The notes under the pieces are model-generated. The model was not told where the DNA came from, made no database searches, and was given only the letters and a program-made list of their open reading frames with translations. Shown piece after piece: positions 1 to 5,420 of a stretch of 6,125 bases of DNA. Position 1 is the stretch's first letter. Each line of letters opens with the position of its first letter. Made by a program: the position numbers and the translations under genes. Source of the stretch: a bacterium (lineage in GTDB: Bacteria > AUK180 > JAQVHJ01); contig JAQVHJ010000156.1 of NCBI GenBank assembly GCA_028696285.1, forward strand, positions 1 through 6,125, written 5' to 3'.

Positions 1-589
1 CCGCGCCAGAGGTTGTAGTTTTATTAAGGAGTTTAATTCTGTTTTCTTCAGGAATATTTTTATTGTATTCTACAACAGCGCTCTCCCAGGAAGCAAGGTT
101 TTCAAACTTAAAGATGGTAGGCTCTTCTTTTTCAAAGAACCCCCCGGAATAAAATACAGCGAAAGAATATCCCATATAAACGAAAAAAAGTGTAAAGATA
201 ATAATTAGAATCCCGGTAATTACTAATCTATTTGGGTTAGCGTTCTTTTCACGAATTCCCCAGGAGATCATTGCCCCGCCTCGGTATAAAGCAAATATTG
301 AAAAGACGAACAAAGCAATTAATGCCATCCCTTCAAAAGCAATTGCCCCGAAGAATAAAAAAACGAATCCTACCGAAGCTATTACAGAGTCGGAATATTT
401 TGCAAAAGTAGACTTCTTCTCCCTGTTTTCTTTAATAATTATAAACCCCCCTCCGATCCAGGTTAATATTATTACCATGGGAATAACACTAACAACAGGT
501 AAGGCAAGAAAAGGCCCGGGTGGTTGATTTGCATAGGCAAAAATAATTGTGGTTAGAAAGAATAAACCGGCAAACCAAAATTTTTTCAT
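1..589 (-). CDS. Multi-pass inner-membrane protein of unknown function (3' end outside window)
   Basis: The gene runs off the left edge, so only the first 196 residues are visible. The start is an ATG at 589, preceded by an AGGGG Shine-Dalgarno that lies in the last codons of the upstream gene. The start follows that gene's TGA by one base, so the two are almost certainly co-transcribed and translationally coupled. Residues 1-20 form a signal peptide or first membrane helix (MKKFWFAGLFFLTT...). Further hydrophobic segments lie at about 30-52, 68-85, 86-102 and 121-147. A basic cytoplasmic-type loop (KENREKK) lies at 53-59 and a charged REKNANPNR stretch at 113-121. After residue 148 the chain becomes hydrophilic (FFEKEEPTIFKFENLASWE), probably the start of an extracytoplasmic domain. 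I do not recognise the family and see no enzymatic motif. A role with the exported partner encoded upstream is inferred from coupling only. Confidence 0.85.
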   Translation of the reverse strand, partial: MKKFWFAGLFFLTTIIFAYANQPPGPFLALPVVSVIPMVIILTWIGGGFIIIKENREKKSTFAKYSDSVIASVGFVFLFFGAIAFEGMALIALFVFSIFALYRGGAMISWGIREKNANPNRLVITGILIIIFTLFFVYMGYSFAVFYSGGFFEKEEPTIFKFENLASWESAVVEYNKNIPEENRIKLLNKTTTSGA

Positions 590-590
590 T

Positions 591-1169
591 TCATTCCCCT
601 TTTTCTCCCCAAGAGAAGAATAAATCTTTTTCAGGATAAAAATTGTTTTGAAACATATAATAATAACTTCCGTTGTTTTTAAAAACATAATTTGCTTTTA
701 TATTAATATCTTTCCCGGCAAATATTCTGAATTCAGCTGACTGTAAACTTCTTTTCCATCTTCTTGTCGTCGTTAAAAGATAAATACCGGATTTATTTGA
801 GGTTTTCTGTTTGAAACAGATAGATACAGAAACAAAGTCTCTTGGGGGTATTTGGATAAAGATTAAATTTTTCCCGGCGATATTCATTTGTAACGGCTCT
901 AAAGATTCGTTTATTTTTATATCAATTTCAGAGGGTTTTTCAATAAAAGCATTTTCAGGAAAAGGAATAAATAACCCCTGAACTACAGGGAAAGGCAATT
1001 TATTTAAGTATGTATAATTTCCCCGGACTAAATACTCATTCGGAAGAAGATGAATATCAATCTTTTCCTCAATAAATTTTGTTAAAGGAACTAAACCTGT
1101 TGTGAAGGGTAGGGTGAATAGATATAGAATCACTGCTATAAAAGATGGAATCGGAATCTTTCTTATCAC
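591..1169 (-). CDS. Exported protein of unknown function, 192 aa, GTG start
   Basis: The reading frame stays open up to an ATG at 1253, but that start would lie upstream of the promoter at 1195-1223. I therefore place the start at the GTG at 1169, 9 nt after a GTGAGG ribosome site. From there the protein begins MIRKIPIPSF followed by a hydrophobic core (IAVILYLFTLPF), a normal signal peptide of about 25 residues. The rest, about 26-192, alternates short beta-like segments with prolines: PFPVVQGLFIPFP at 59-71, IQIPPRDFVSVSICF at 105-119, LTTTRRWKRSLQSAEFRI at 132-149, and YYYMFQNNFYPEKDLFFSW at 169-187. This suggests a beta-sandwich-like secreted or periplasmic domain. I know no function. No lipobox cysteine is present near the signal end. 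It is the first gene of a unit with the downstream membrane protein. An alternative GTG at 1184 would leave almost no leader and no ribosome site. Confidence 0.75.
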   Translation of the reverse strand: MIRKIPIPSFIAVILYLFTLPFTTGLVPLTKFIEEKIDIHLLPNEYLVRGNYTYLNKLPFPVVQGLFIPFPENAFIEKPSEIDIKINESLEPLQMNIAGKNLIFIQIPPRDFVSVSICFKQKTSNKSGIYLLTTTRRWKRSLQSAEFRIFAGKDINIKANYVFKNNGSYYYMFQNNFYPEKDLFFSWGEKGE

Positions 1170-1184
1170 CCTTACAATCCTCAC
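1170..1184 (-). promoter_or_regulatory. Ribosome binding site that fixes the GTG start at 1169
   Basis: On the minus strand GTGAGG (1184-1179) lies 9 nt before the GTG at 1169. Together with the promoter just upstream it argues against the longer ATG-initiated frame that begins at 1253. Confidence 0.6.
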
Positions 1185-1194
1185 GTTTGAGTAT

Positions 1195-1223
1195 ATTATA
1201 ACACAATTATAGAGTTGAGTCAA
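1195..1223 (-). promoter_or_regulatory. Near-consensus sigma-70 promoter for the exported/membrane gene pair
   Basis: Read on the minus strand, TTGACT (1223-1218) is followed by exactly 17 bp and then TATAAT (1200-1195). The -35 box differs from consensus at one base and the -10 box is perfect. Transcription should start near 1188, giving a leader of about 19 nt before the GTG start at 1169. With so strong a core, expression is either high and constitutive or limited by a repressor. Confidence 0.8.
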
Positions 1224-1247
1224 TATAAACAGAGAATGGAAGTTCAT

Positions 1248-1273
1248 TTGCAATGATATTCAGATATCTGCAA
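1248..1273. promoter_or_regulatory. Possible operator: bulged dyad in the divergent promoter region
   Basis: TTGCA-at-GATAT, a TCAG spacer and ATATC-TGCAA form an inverted repeat of 10 paired bases with a 2-nt bulge on one side. It lies about 25 bp upstream of the -35 box of the minus-strand promoter and some 105 bp upstream of the plus-strand promoter, in DNA that codes for nothing I can support. It could be a binding site for the adjacent AraC-type regulator, but this rests on position and symmetry alone; AT-rich DNA produces such dyads by chance. Confidence 0.25.
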
Positions 1274-1377
1274 AAGGAATAACATAATTTGTCATTGCCC
1301 GGTAAGGATTTGAATCAATGCGAAGCAATCAGAAAAGTTATACAAAAAATGAAAAACCCCCTTATTTTAATTTTTAA

Positions 1378-1406
1378 TTGACAAAAGAAATAAAAAATGA
1401 TAAAAT
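1378..1406 (+). promoter_or_regulatory. Sigma-70 promoter with extended -10, predicting a leaderless transcript
   Basis: A perfect -35 TTGACA (1378-1383), a 17-bp spacer and TAAAAT (1401-1406) preceded by TGA (an extended -10 TGN) form a strong promoter. The expected transcription start, about 6-8 bp beyond the -10 box, is 1412-1414, on top of the ATG at 1413. There is no room for a Shine-Dalgarno site, and an in-frame TAA at 1401-1403 excludes an earlier start. Confidence 0.75.
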
Positions 1407-1412
1407 AAACTC

Positions 1413-2111
1413 ATGAATGAAGAATGGAAAGAACCGAAAATCTATTACTTTTCGCAGAAGGAGACCTTGCCGCGAACATTAAAAAAGAAGGATTCAGATA
1501 TATTTCATTTTAAACTTCCGGCACATGAATTTAACGGAGAGAATCATTGGGATGATAAATATTTTCCATATTTCTGCATTATTAACGAAGGGATATTTCC
1601 CGGGGATGAAATATTAAAAATAATCTGCTGGATTCGTTTACAGAATCATAATTGCCCGATAATCATTCTTGCAAAAAATAAAAGTAAATTTTCCCGGAAA
1701 TGCATCTCAAGAGTGTTAGTAATAAACAACGCTTACAAAGATGAACTCTTGAATACGGTAAATAACCACCTTACATCTGTGTCTAAAGAGTATAAAAAGG
1801 CTCTTTTTCTTAAATTAAATTTAGAAAATATTCGCAATCTTAATGATTATAAATCAATGATCAATTTTTTTAAAAAAAAGAATAAAATAAAAGCAGAAAT
1901 ACTTTTCAAATCTTTCTTTAAAATTTCAATTAAGAAATATTCTGAATTAGTTTTAATAAAAAAAATTTTAAAACAAGTTGTTTTTACCGGGAAGACATCA
2001 TTTCAATTAGCAAGAGAATTCAAATTTTCAGATGAATCACATTTAATTAAATTTTTTAAGCATTATTCCGGAAAAACCGTATGTAAATATCGGCAGGATT
2101 TAAAACATTAG
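1413..2111 (+). CDS. AraC-type DNA-binding regulator with degenerate receiver-like N-terminus
   Basis: This 232-residue protein ends in an AraC/XylS-type double helix-turn-helix, about residues 160-228. The second HTH and its signature are clear: TSFQLAREFKFSDESHLIKFF at 195-215, then KHYSGKTVCKYR, matching the family pattern of an 'IA..GFSD.SHF...FK...G.TP..YR' tail. The N-terminal 120 residues look like a worn receiver domain. YFCIINEG (53-60) occupies the beta-3/phospho-acceptor place but has Asn58 where the Asp should be. PIIILAKN (82-89) resembles beta-4, and VLVINNAYKDELLNTVNNHL (101-120) resembles beta-5/alpha-5 but lacks the conserved Lys-Pro. Phosphorylation is therefore unlikely. 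Starting at 1413 is forced by an in-frame stop at 1401. The gene is very A-rich, with A8 runs at 1872-1879 and 1958-1965. A 23-bp gap to the receiver protein downstream implies an operon; the pair may work together. The receiver assignment is weaker than the AraC call. Confidence 0.85.
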   Translation: MNEEWKEPKIYYFSQKETLPRTLKKKDSDIFHFKLPAHEFNGENHWDDKYFPYFCIINEGIFPGDEILKIICWIRLQNHNCPIIILAKNKSKFSRKCISRVLVINNAYKDELLNTVNNHLTSVSKEYKKALFLKLNLENIRNLNDYKSMINFFKKKNKIKAEILFKSFFKISIKKYSELVLIKKILKQVVFTGKTSFQLAREFKFSDESHLIKFFKHYSGKTVCKYRQDLKH

Positions 2112-2134
2112 AAACGTGGAGAAATTATTATTTA

Positions 2135-2971
2135 ATGAAAAAAGAAGAATTTACTAAGGACACGTTTATTTTCGCTATTAAACTTTTTCATAAACTTGCG
2201 TACCCGGAGAAACCTTTTCCGCAAGGAACATATTCAAAGATATTACAAGAATTGGAAAAAGCCGGCAGCCTTACAGAGTTATTGGACGTACTACGAAAAT
2301 TCAATCCTGAACTGAACAATTATGACTGGGGTAAAAAGATTAGAATAACCATCGGAAGCCAGCGTTATCCCTTCTTAAAATTAGTCCTTCAGGAAAGCCC
2401 TGTTAAGGGTGAGTACGGGTTTCTTGTCGATCGGCATTCGGAGTTTTTAGGAAGCAAGGAAAGTATTTCCTATGACAAGGAGCTTGACCTCAAAAGTTAT
2501 TTATCCGGGTTAAAAAATAAAATTGAATCAGAACTAATCCGGAATAACCTCCCTAGTTACCGGGACCTTGTGAAAAAATATCTTGAGTCTAAAGAATCTA
2601 ATGGGTTTTCTTCGGGAAAGAAAGGAACAATCCTTCTTGCAGAAGACGAGGAAGATGTTCACAACCTTTATAAAATGGAACTCGAAATCCTGGGTTATAC
2701 GGTTTGGTCAGCATTCAGCGGGGAAGATGTCCTCGATATCGCAGACGAAACAAAATTTCACTGCATAGTTCTCGATTTAATGATGCCAAACGTAAGCGGT
2801 CTGGATGTTTTAAAACAAATCGGAAAAGAACAAAAGTGCATAGTCCTCTCTGCTCTCGGTGACGAGAATACAAAAAAAACCTGCAAAGACCTTGGCTGCT
2901 CATATTACCTCGAAAAACCCGCAGAACAAACAGAACTTGAAAAAGCAATAAACACCGTATTGCAAAAATGA
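2135..2971 (+). CDS. Unknown N-terminal domain fused to an intact CheY-like receiver domain
   Basis: The C-terminal part, about residues 163-278, is a canonical phospho-receiver. GTILLAEDEEDV (164-175) carries the acidic pocket (Glu170, Asp171). IVLDLMMPNVSG (211-222) holds the phospho-acceptor Asp214. Ser239 in IVLSAL takes the Thr/Ser switch position, and Lys261 in YYLEKPA is the conserved lysine. No output domain follows it. The first 160 residues are unfamiliar: a helical start (1-58), a beta-rich centre including WGKKIRITIGSQRYPFLKLVLQ (65-86) and GEYGFLVDRHSEFL (92-105), then two helices with NLPSYRDLVKKYLE (138-151). I have a vague, unchecked memory of similar RYPFLK...VD.H proteins in planctomycetes. 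The ribosome site is weak (GGAG, 13 nt before the ATG), so translation may depend on the upstream gene 23 bp away. The TGA stop uses 2971, the first base of the inverted-repeat element. A kinase is not encoded in the window. Confidence 0.9.
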   Translation: MKKEEFTKDTFIFAIKLFHKLAYPEKPFPQGTYSKILQELEKAGSLTELLDVLRKFNPELNNYDWGKKIRITIGSQRYPFLKLVLQESPVKGEYGFLVDRHSEFLGSKESISYDKELDLKSYLSGLKNKIESELIRNNLPSYRDLVKKYLESKESNGFSSGKKGTILLAEDEEDVHNLYKMELEILGYTVWSAFSGEDVLDIADETKFHCIVLDLMMPNVSGLDVLKQIGKEQKCIVLSALGDENTKKTCKDLGCSYYLEKPAEQTELEKAINTVLQK

Positions 2972-2997
2972 TGGTGCCTGGGTCCACAAGTCCACAC
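2971..2997 (+). repeat. Left terminal inverted repeat (27 bp)
   Basis: The repeat begins ATGGTGCCTGGG and continues with two direct TCCACA hexamers (2983-2988 and 2991-2996) separated by AG. Such internal repeats may be transposase contact points. It is the exact reverse complement of 3112-3138. Confidence 0.95.
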
Positions 2998-3099
2998 CGA
3001 TAAATTTGATAATAATTGATTTAGAGGTGCATTTTGTATATGCCGAAATATTGGGAAATAATTGTAATTTACCAGAAAAGAGATTATCTTAAAAAATAG

Positions 3100-3798
3100 T
3101 TAAAATTCTTTGTGTGGACTTGTGGACCCAGGCACCATTGCTAAAATCATCCATTTTGTATATGGAAATGGATTTGTATTAAATCCTTCGTAAGTTCTTT
3201 TTACATAGCGGTTTATTTGTTCATTTAGATAAATGATCTCCCAATCATTGAATAAGTCCAAGATTTCTTCTTCGTCAAAATAGTGATGCATAACCCCTGC
3301 TTCAAGACCGTCTTCTTTTATAAACGTTTCTGGCTCAATCTCATTGCCGTTTCCTCTTGAGTCTGATTTCGTTGAGAGGAGATTACATAGAAAATACCCA
3401 CCGGGTTTAATATTATGTTTTATCTTTTCAACAGTAATTTTTATATTCTTAATTGTATTGTGATGCAAAGCATCCCATGAGAATCCTCCATGGAAAAATG
3501 CGGGTTTCTCAGGAAGTTCTGTCATATCTCCAATTGAAAATTCCGCCATTAATCCCAGCTCTTTAAGTTGTGATTTTGTAAACTGTATTCCGTTTTCTGA
3601 TTTGTCGAATCCAAACACTGAATGTCCCCGCTGTGCTGCTGCAATGGTATGTCTACCGCCTCCGCAAAGGAAATCTAAAATTTTCAACGGCCTTTCTGAA
3701 AATTTCCGTTCAAGGAACTCGATAAAGTTCATTATTATTGATTCAGGAATCTTCTTGATATATTTTTCTTCATTAAATATTTCGTTCCATTCAGCCAT
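3100..3798 (-). CDS. Class I SAM-dependent methyltransferase with an element-derived C-terminus
   Basis: A Rossmann-fold methyltransferase of the Methyltransf_25/11 type, predicted cytoplasmic, 232 residues. Motif I is ILDFLCGGGRHTIAAAQRGHSV (40-61), the glycine loop that holds S-adenosylmethionine. The acidic end of beta-2 is Asp65 in FGFDKSENG. IGDMTELP (89-96) fits the adenine-contact region, SWDALHH (107-113) is the motif IV region, and KPGGYFLCNLL (131-141) is the usual beta-5 approach. The substrate cannot be told; there is no base-flipping NPPY/DPPY motif, so a DNA adenine or cytosine target is unlikely, and a small molecule is a guess. The ATG at 3798 has a GAGG site 6 nt upstream. 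The gene starts 16 bp after the stop of the large exported protein gene, so they form an operon. The last 12 residues (221-232) come from the inverted-repeat element; the natural end was probably close to KWMILA at 215-220, so the fold should survive. Confidence 0.9.
   Translation of the reverse strand: MAEWNEIFNEEKYIKKIPESIIMNFIEFLERKFSERPLKILDFLCGGGRHTIAAAQRGHSVFGFDKSENGIQFTKSQLKELGLMAEFSIGDMTELPEKPAFFHGGFSWDALHHNTIKNIKITVEKIKHNIKPGGYFLCNLLSTKSDSRGNGNEIEPETFIKEDGLEAGVMHHYFDEEEILDLFNDWEIIYLNEQINRYVKRTYEGFNTNPFPYTKWMILAMVPGSTSPHKEF
3112..3138 (-). repeat. Right terminal inverted repeat (27 bp)
   Basis: This is the exact reverse complement of 2971-2997. Read on the minus strand it continues the methyltransferase reading frame, encoding its residues 221-229 (MVPGSTSPH); the interior then adds KEF and a TAA stop. 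Confidence 0.95.
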
Positions 3799-3814
3799 TC
3801 TTTTCCTCGATTTT

Positions 3815-5290
3815 TTAAAAGAGAAAATTTAATTGTTTCTGAGATCCTTTTTCCTTTATCAGATTTTGCAGAATAATTTCGGGTGCTTTCTCTGTTGCAG
3901 ATTCCATGTTAAGATTATTCAATTCATTTAAAAAAGAAGATACGATGTCTTCTCCATATTCTTCTGTTAATGATTTCCAAAATTTTATGGCAGCGCTTAA
4001 ATATTCCTTTTCCTTCTTTCCTCTTTCGTCATTATCGCCTTCCTTTTCTTTTTTAGAATCATCATCGTCATTTTTATCTTTAAAATTCATATTCCCCCAC
4101 TCTCTGATATCCGTTTTCCCGTCGGATTTATCTTTTATTCCCATTCTCTTTTCAAGAACATTATCATTGAAAATCTCCTGATATCCTTCCAGGTTTAAAT
4201 ATGTAAGCAAACCGATGCTTGCCCATTTTGGATGGTCTGTTTCGAAATATTTAATATCTCTAAGGGAATTCATTAGAATATATGAAAATGCCATGAAATA
4301 AGAGATCTTTTCTGCATTCATCCCTGCAACTTTTAATACGATATTATCCATCCACGTTATCGGAGCAACAATCTCAGTATCTGTCCCGATTAAAAAGAAA
4401 TTATTCTTTAACTCCGAATCAGACATCATGATAAAACGGATGTGTCTCTTATTTTGTTTTAAAATTCTCGAAAGATATGTATTTGTCTTTTCTACTACAT
4501 CTAAAAAATCAAAGATGTATTTATCGTCATCTTTCGTATAATAAATTTCAAAATCCGGTTTTGTAATGCGTTTAAAATGATTAAAATCGAGCCACCTGAT
4601 TTCAATAGAAGATTCCTTCTTTTTCAGGTTCGGGTGAATAAAAATCTTTTCAAGGTCATCTTTTAGAACACTGCCCGGAACAGAGATGCTTTTTAATTCT
4701 TCGAATATATCAGGATTCATCTCAACCTTTAACTGATAAGATAGAATAAAAATCGCCGCATCTGATTTTTCACCGGGAAGAGAGATTAAATATCCCCGGT
4801 CCTTTTCAGGGTTAATTGAATGTGCAACGAAAACAAATGGAAGGTATTCACTGAACTTTTCCGTTCTCTCCTTGAATGTTGTTTTTAATTCGGTTTCATT
4901 GCGGGATTTTCCGGAGATAAAATCAAGGTCATTCGAATTTATTGACATGTCTTTCTCGGTTACAGGATTAACCTTTCGTGAGATTAATTGAATCTTTGCC
5001 CCGTCTCTTTTTTCATATGAAATTTTTTGGGAGTATTTCTTAATAAACTCATTGTTAATTAAAATTCTTATAATACCATCATAATCAGAAACGAAGGTAA
5101 AATTGATATTATTGTCCTTTTCCAGTTTAATCTTGAAATCTGTAACAGGTCTTGAAATCTTTTCTGTCTTCACATCAAATTCAATTAAATAGAATTCTCC
5201 TGCTCCTAAATCATCGGGAAGGTTTATTATCTCACCATTAACCGCAAAAACACATAAAAAGAGAAAAAGAATAATCAACAATTTTTTCAA
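3815..5290 (-). CDS. Exported protein resembling an inactivated peptidase MA-like (gluzincin) metalloprotease
   Basis: A 491-residue protein with a clear signal peptide (MKKLLIILFLFLCVFAVNG, 1-19) and no lipobox, so periplasmic or secreted. Residues 20-240 are beta-rich and unassigned. From about 245 the layout follows peptidase MA-like proteins: FEIYYTKDDDKYIFDFLDVVE (247-267), RHIRFIMMSDSEL (282-294), a helix IVLKVAGMNAEKISYFMAFSYILMN (317-341), HPKWASIGLLTYLN (353-366), and a late helix FWKSLTEEYGEDIVSSFLNEL (437-457). In active relatives the helix carries HExxH and the next segment reads PxWxxEGxAxY. Here AFSYI (333-337) replaces HExxH and Ile359 replaces the zinc-binding Glu, so catalysis looks lost while the fold is kept. 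A highly charged insert (about 385-428, with a DDDDS run) separates the last two parts. The start is TTG with a strong AAAGGAG site. First gene of an operon with the methyltransferase. The family call is from pattern, so moderate certainty. Confidence 0.75.
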   Translation of the reverse strand: MKKLLIILFLFLCVFAVNGEIINLPDDLGAGEFYLIEFDVKTEKISRPVTDFKIKLEKDNNINFTFVSDYDGIIRILINNEFIKKYSQKISYEKRDGAKIQLISRKVNPVTEKDMSINSNDLDFISGKSRNETELKTTFKERTEKFSEYLPFVFVAHSINPEKDRGYLISLPGEKSDAAIFILSYQLKVEMNPDIFEELKSISVPGSVLKDDLEKIFIHPNLKKKESSIEIRWLDFNHFKRITKPDFEIYYTKDDDKYIFDFLDVVEKTNTYLSRILKQNKRHIRFIMMSDSELKNNFFLIGTDTEIVAPITWMDNIVLKVAGMNAEKISYFMAFSYILMNSLRDIKYFETDHPKWASIGLLTYLNLEGYQEIFNDNVLEKRMGIKDKSDGKTDIREWGNMNFKDKNDDDDSKKEKEGDNDERGKKEKEYLSAAIKFWKSLTEEYGEDIVSSFLNELNNLNMESATEKAPEIILQNLIKEKGSQKQLNFLF

Positions 5291-5303
5291 GTTAAACTCC
5301 TTT
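5291..5303 (-). promoter_or_regulatory. Strong ribosome binding site supporting a TTG start
   Basis: AAAGGAG (5303-5297 on the minus strand) lies 6 nt before TTG at 5290. The encoded signal peptide begins exactly at that TTG (MKKLL...), and no ATG or GTG sits at a usable distance, so the rare start codon is well supported. Confidence 0.85.
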
Positions 5304-5315
5304 ACGATTTATAGA

Positions 5316-5344
5316 AGTTTAACATATTTTATTTATTGTGTCAA
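5316..5344 (-). promoter_or_regulatory. Sigma-70 promoter for the exported protein/methyltransferase operon
   Basis: On the minus strand TTGACA (5344-5339) is followed by 17 bp and TAAACT (5321-5316), which is preceded by TGT, an extended -10 element. The -35 box is perfect and the weaker -10 (4 of 6) is offset by the TGN. Transcription should begin near 5309, leaving a leader of about 20 nt that contains the AAAGGAG site. Confidence 0.7.
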
Positions 5345-5351
5345 GAAAATA

Positions 5352-5362
5352 GGGACGGCCCC
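5352..5362. repeat. G+C-rich short inverted repeat in AT-rich intergenic DNA
   Basis: GGGACGGCCCC stands out from its AT-rich surroundings and can fold as GGG/CCC with a short loop. It lies 7 bp upstream of the -35 box of the 5290 operon, between it and the uvsE stop codon. It could be a fragment of a dispersed palindromic repeat or a regulator site. A terminator role for uvsE is weak: on the minus strand only a short interrupted T stretch (TATTTTC) follows. Confidence 0.3.
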
Positions 5363-5420
5363 AAAAAAAGTTGAAAAATTAAAGGTGGTTTATTAATGAT
5401 TAAACAACAAAAAAATAAAT

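Larger units (their letters stand above)
2971..3138. mobile_element. 168-bp MITE-like element with perfect 27-bp terminal inverted repeats
   Basis: The ends at 2971-2997 and 3112-3138 are exact reverse complements over 27 bp; identity stops at the next base on both sides. The ends are G+C-rich (16 of 27) while the 114-bp interior is very AT-rich and has no supported gene, the layout expected of a non-autonomous miniature element moved by a transposase encoded elsewhere. Flanks show TG on both sides (2969-2970 and 3139-3140), a possible 2-bp target duplication. Alternatively, an imperfect longer one exists: TGCAAAAAT (2961-2969) against TGCTAAAAT (3139-3147), 8 of 9 identical, but the left copy is one base away from the repeat. 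The interior holds a minor stem-loop (3052-3074). It lies between convergent genes and could also serve as a two-way RNA hairpin, but with a 114-nt loop and no long T-tract it is a poor intrinsic terminator. I cannot name an IS family for it. Confidence 0.7.

Noticed and set aside
1865..1965. T7/A8 and A8 homopolymer runs in the regulator gene as phase-variation tracts
   Set aside because: Runs of eight A residues are expected in so A-rich a gene and the frame is intact; nothing else suggests switching.
2583..2768. 61-codon plus-strand frame inside the receiver protein gene
   Set aside because: It overlaps a conserved receiver domain in another frame and shows no domain or ribosome site of its own.
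2715..2987. Open frame of 90 codons on the minus strand, starting in the left inverted repeat
   Set aside because: It is antisense to a well-supported receiver domain, has no ribosome site, and its product is cysteine/arginine-rich nonsense typical of a shadow frame.
3030..3164. 13-bp direct repeat CATTTTGTATATG at 3030-3042 (element interior) and 3152-3164 (methyltransferase 3' end)
   Set aside because: It could suggest that the core was copied from the neighbouring gene, but similarity ends just beyond it and a 13-mer match is not rare in AT-rich DNA of this length.
3602..4181. Two plus-strand open frames (3602-3832 and 3906-4181)
   Set aside because: They lie antisense to the methyltransferase and the exported protein; the second is a serine/phenylalanine-rich reading of the purine tract, as expected for the complement of a Lys/Glu-rich insert.
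5388..5405. Weak dyad GTTTA...TAAAC after uvsE as a terminator
   Set aside because: Only five A/T-rich base pairs, with no G+C stem and an interrupted T-tract; not convincing.
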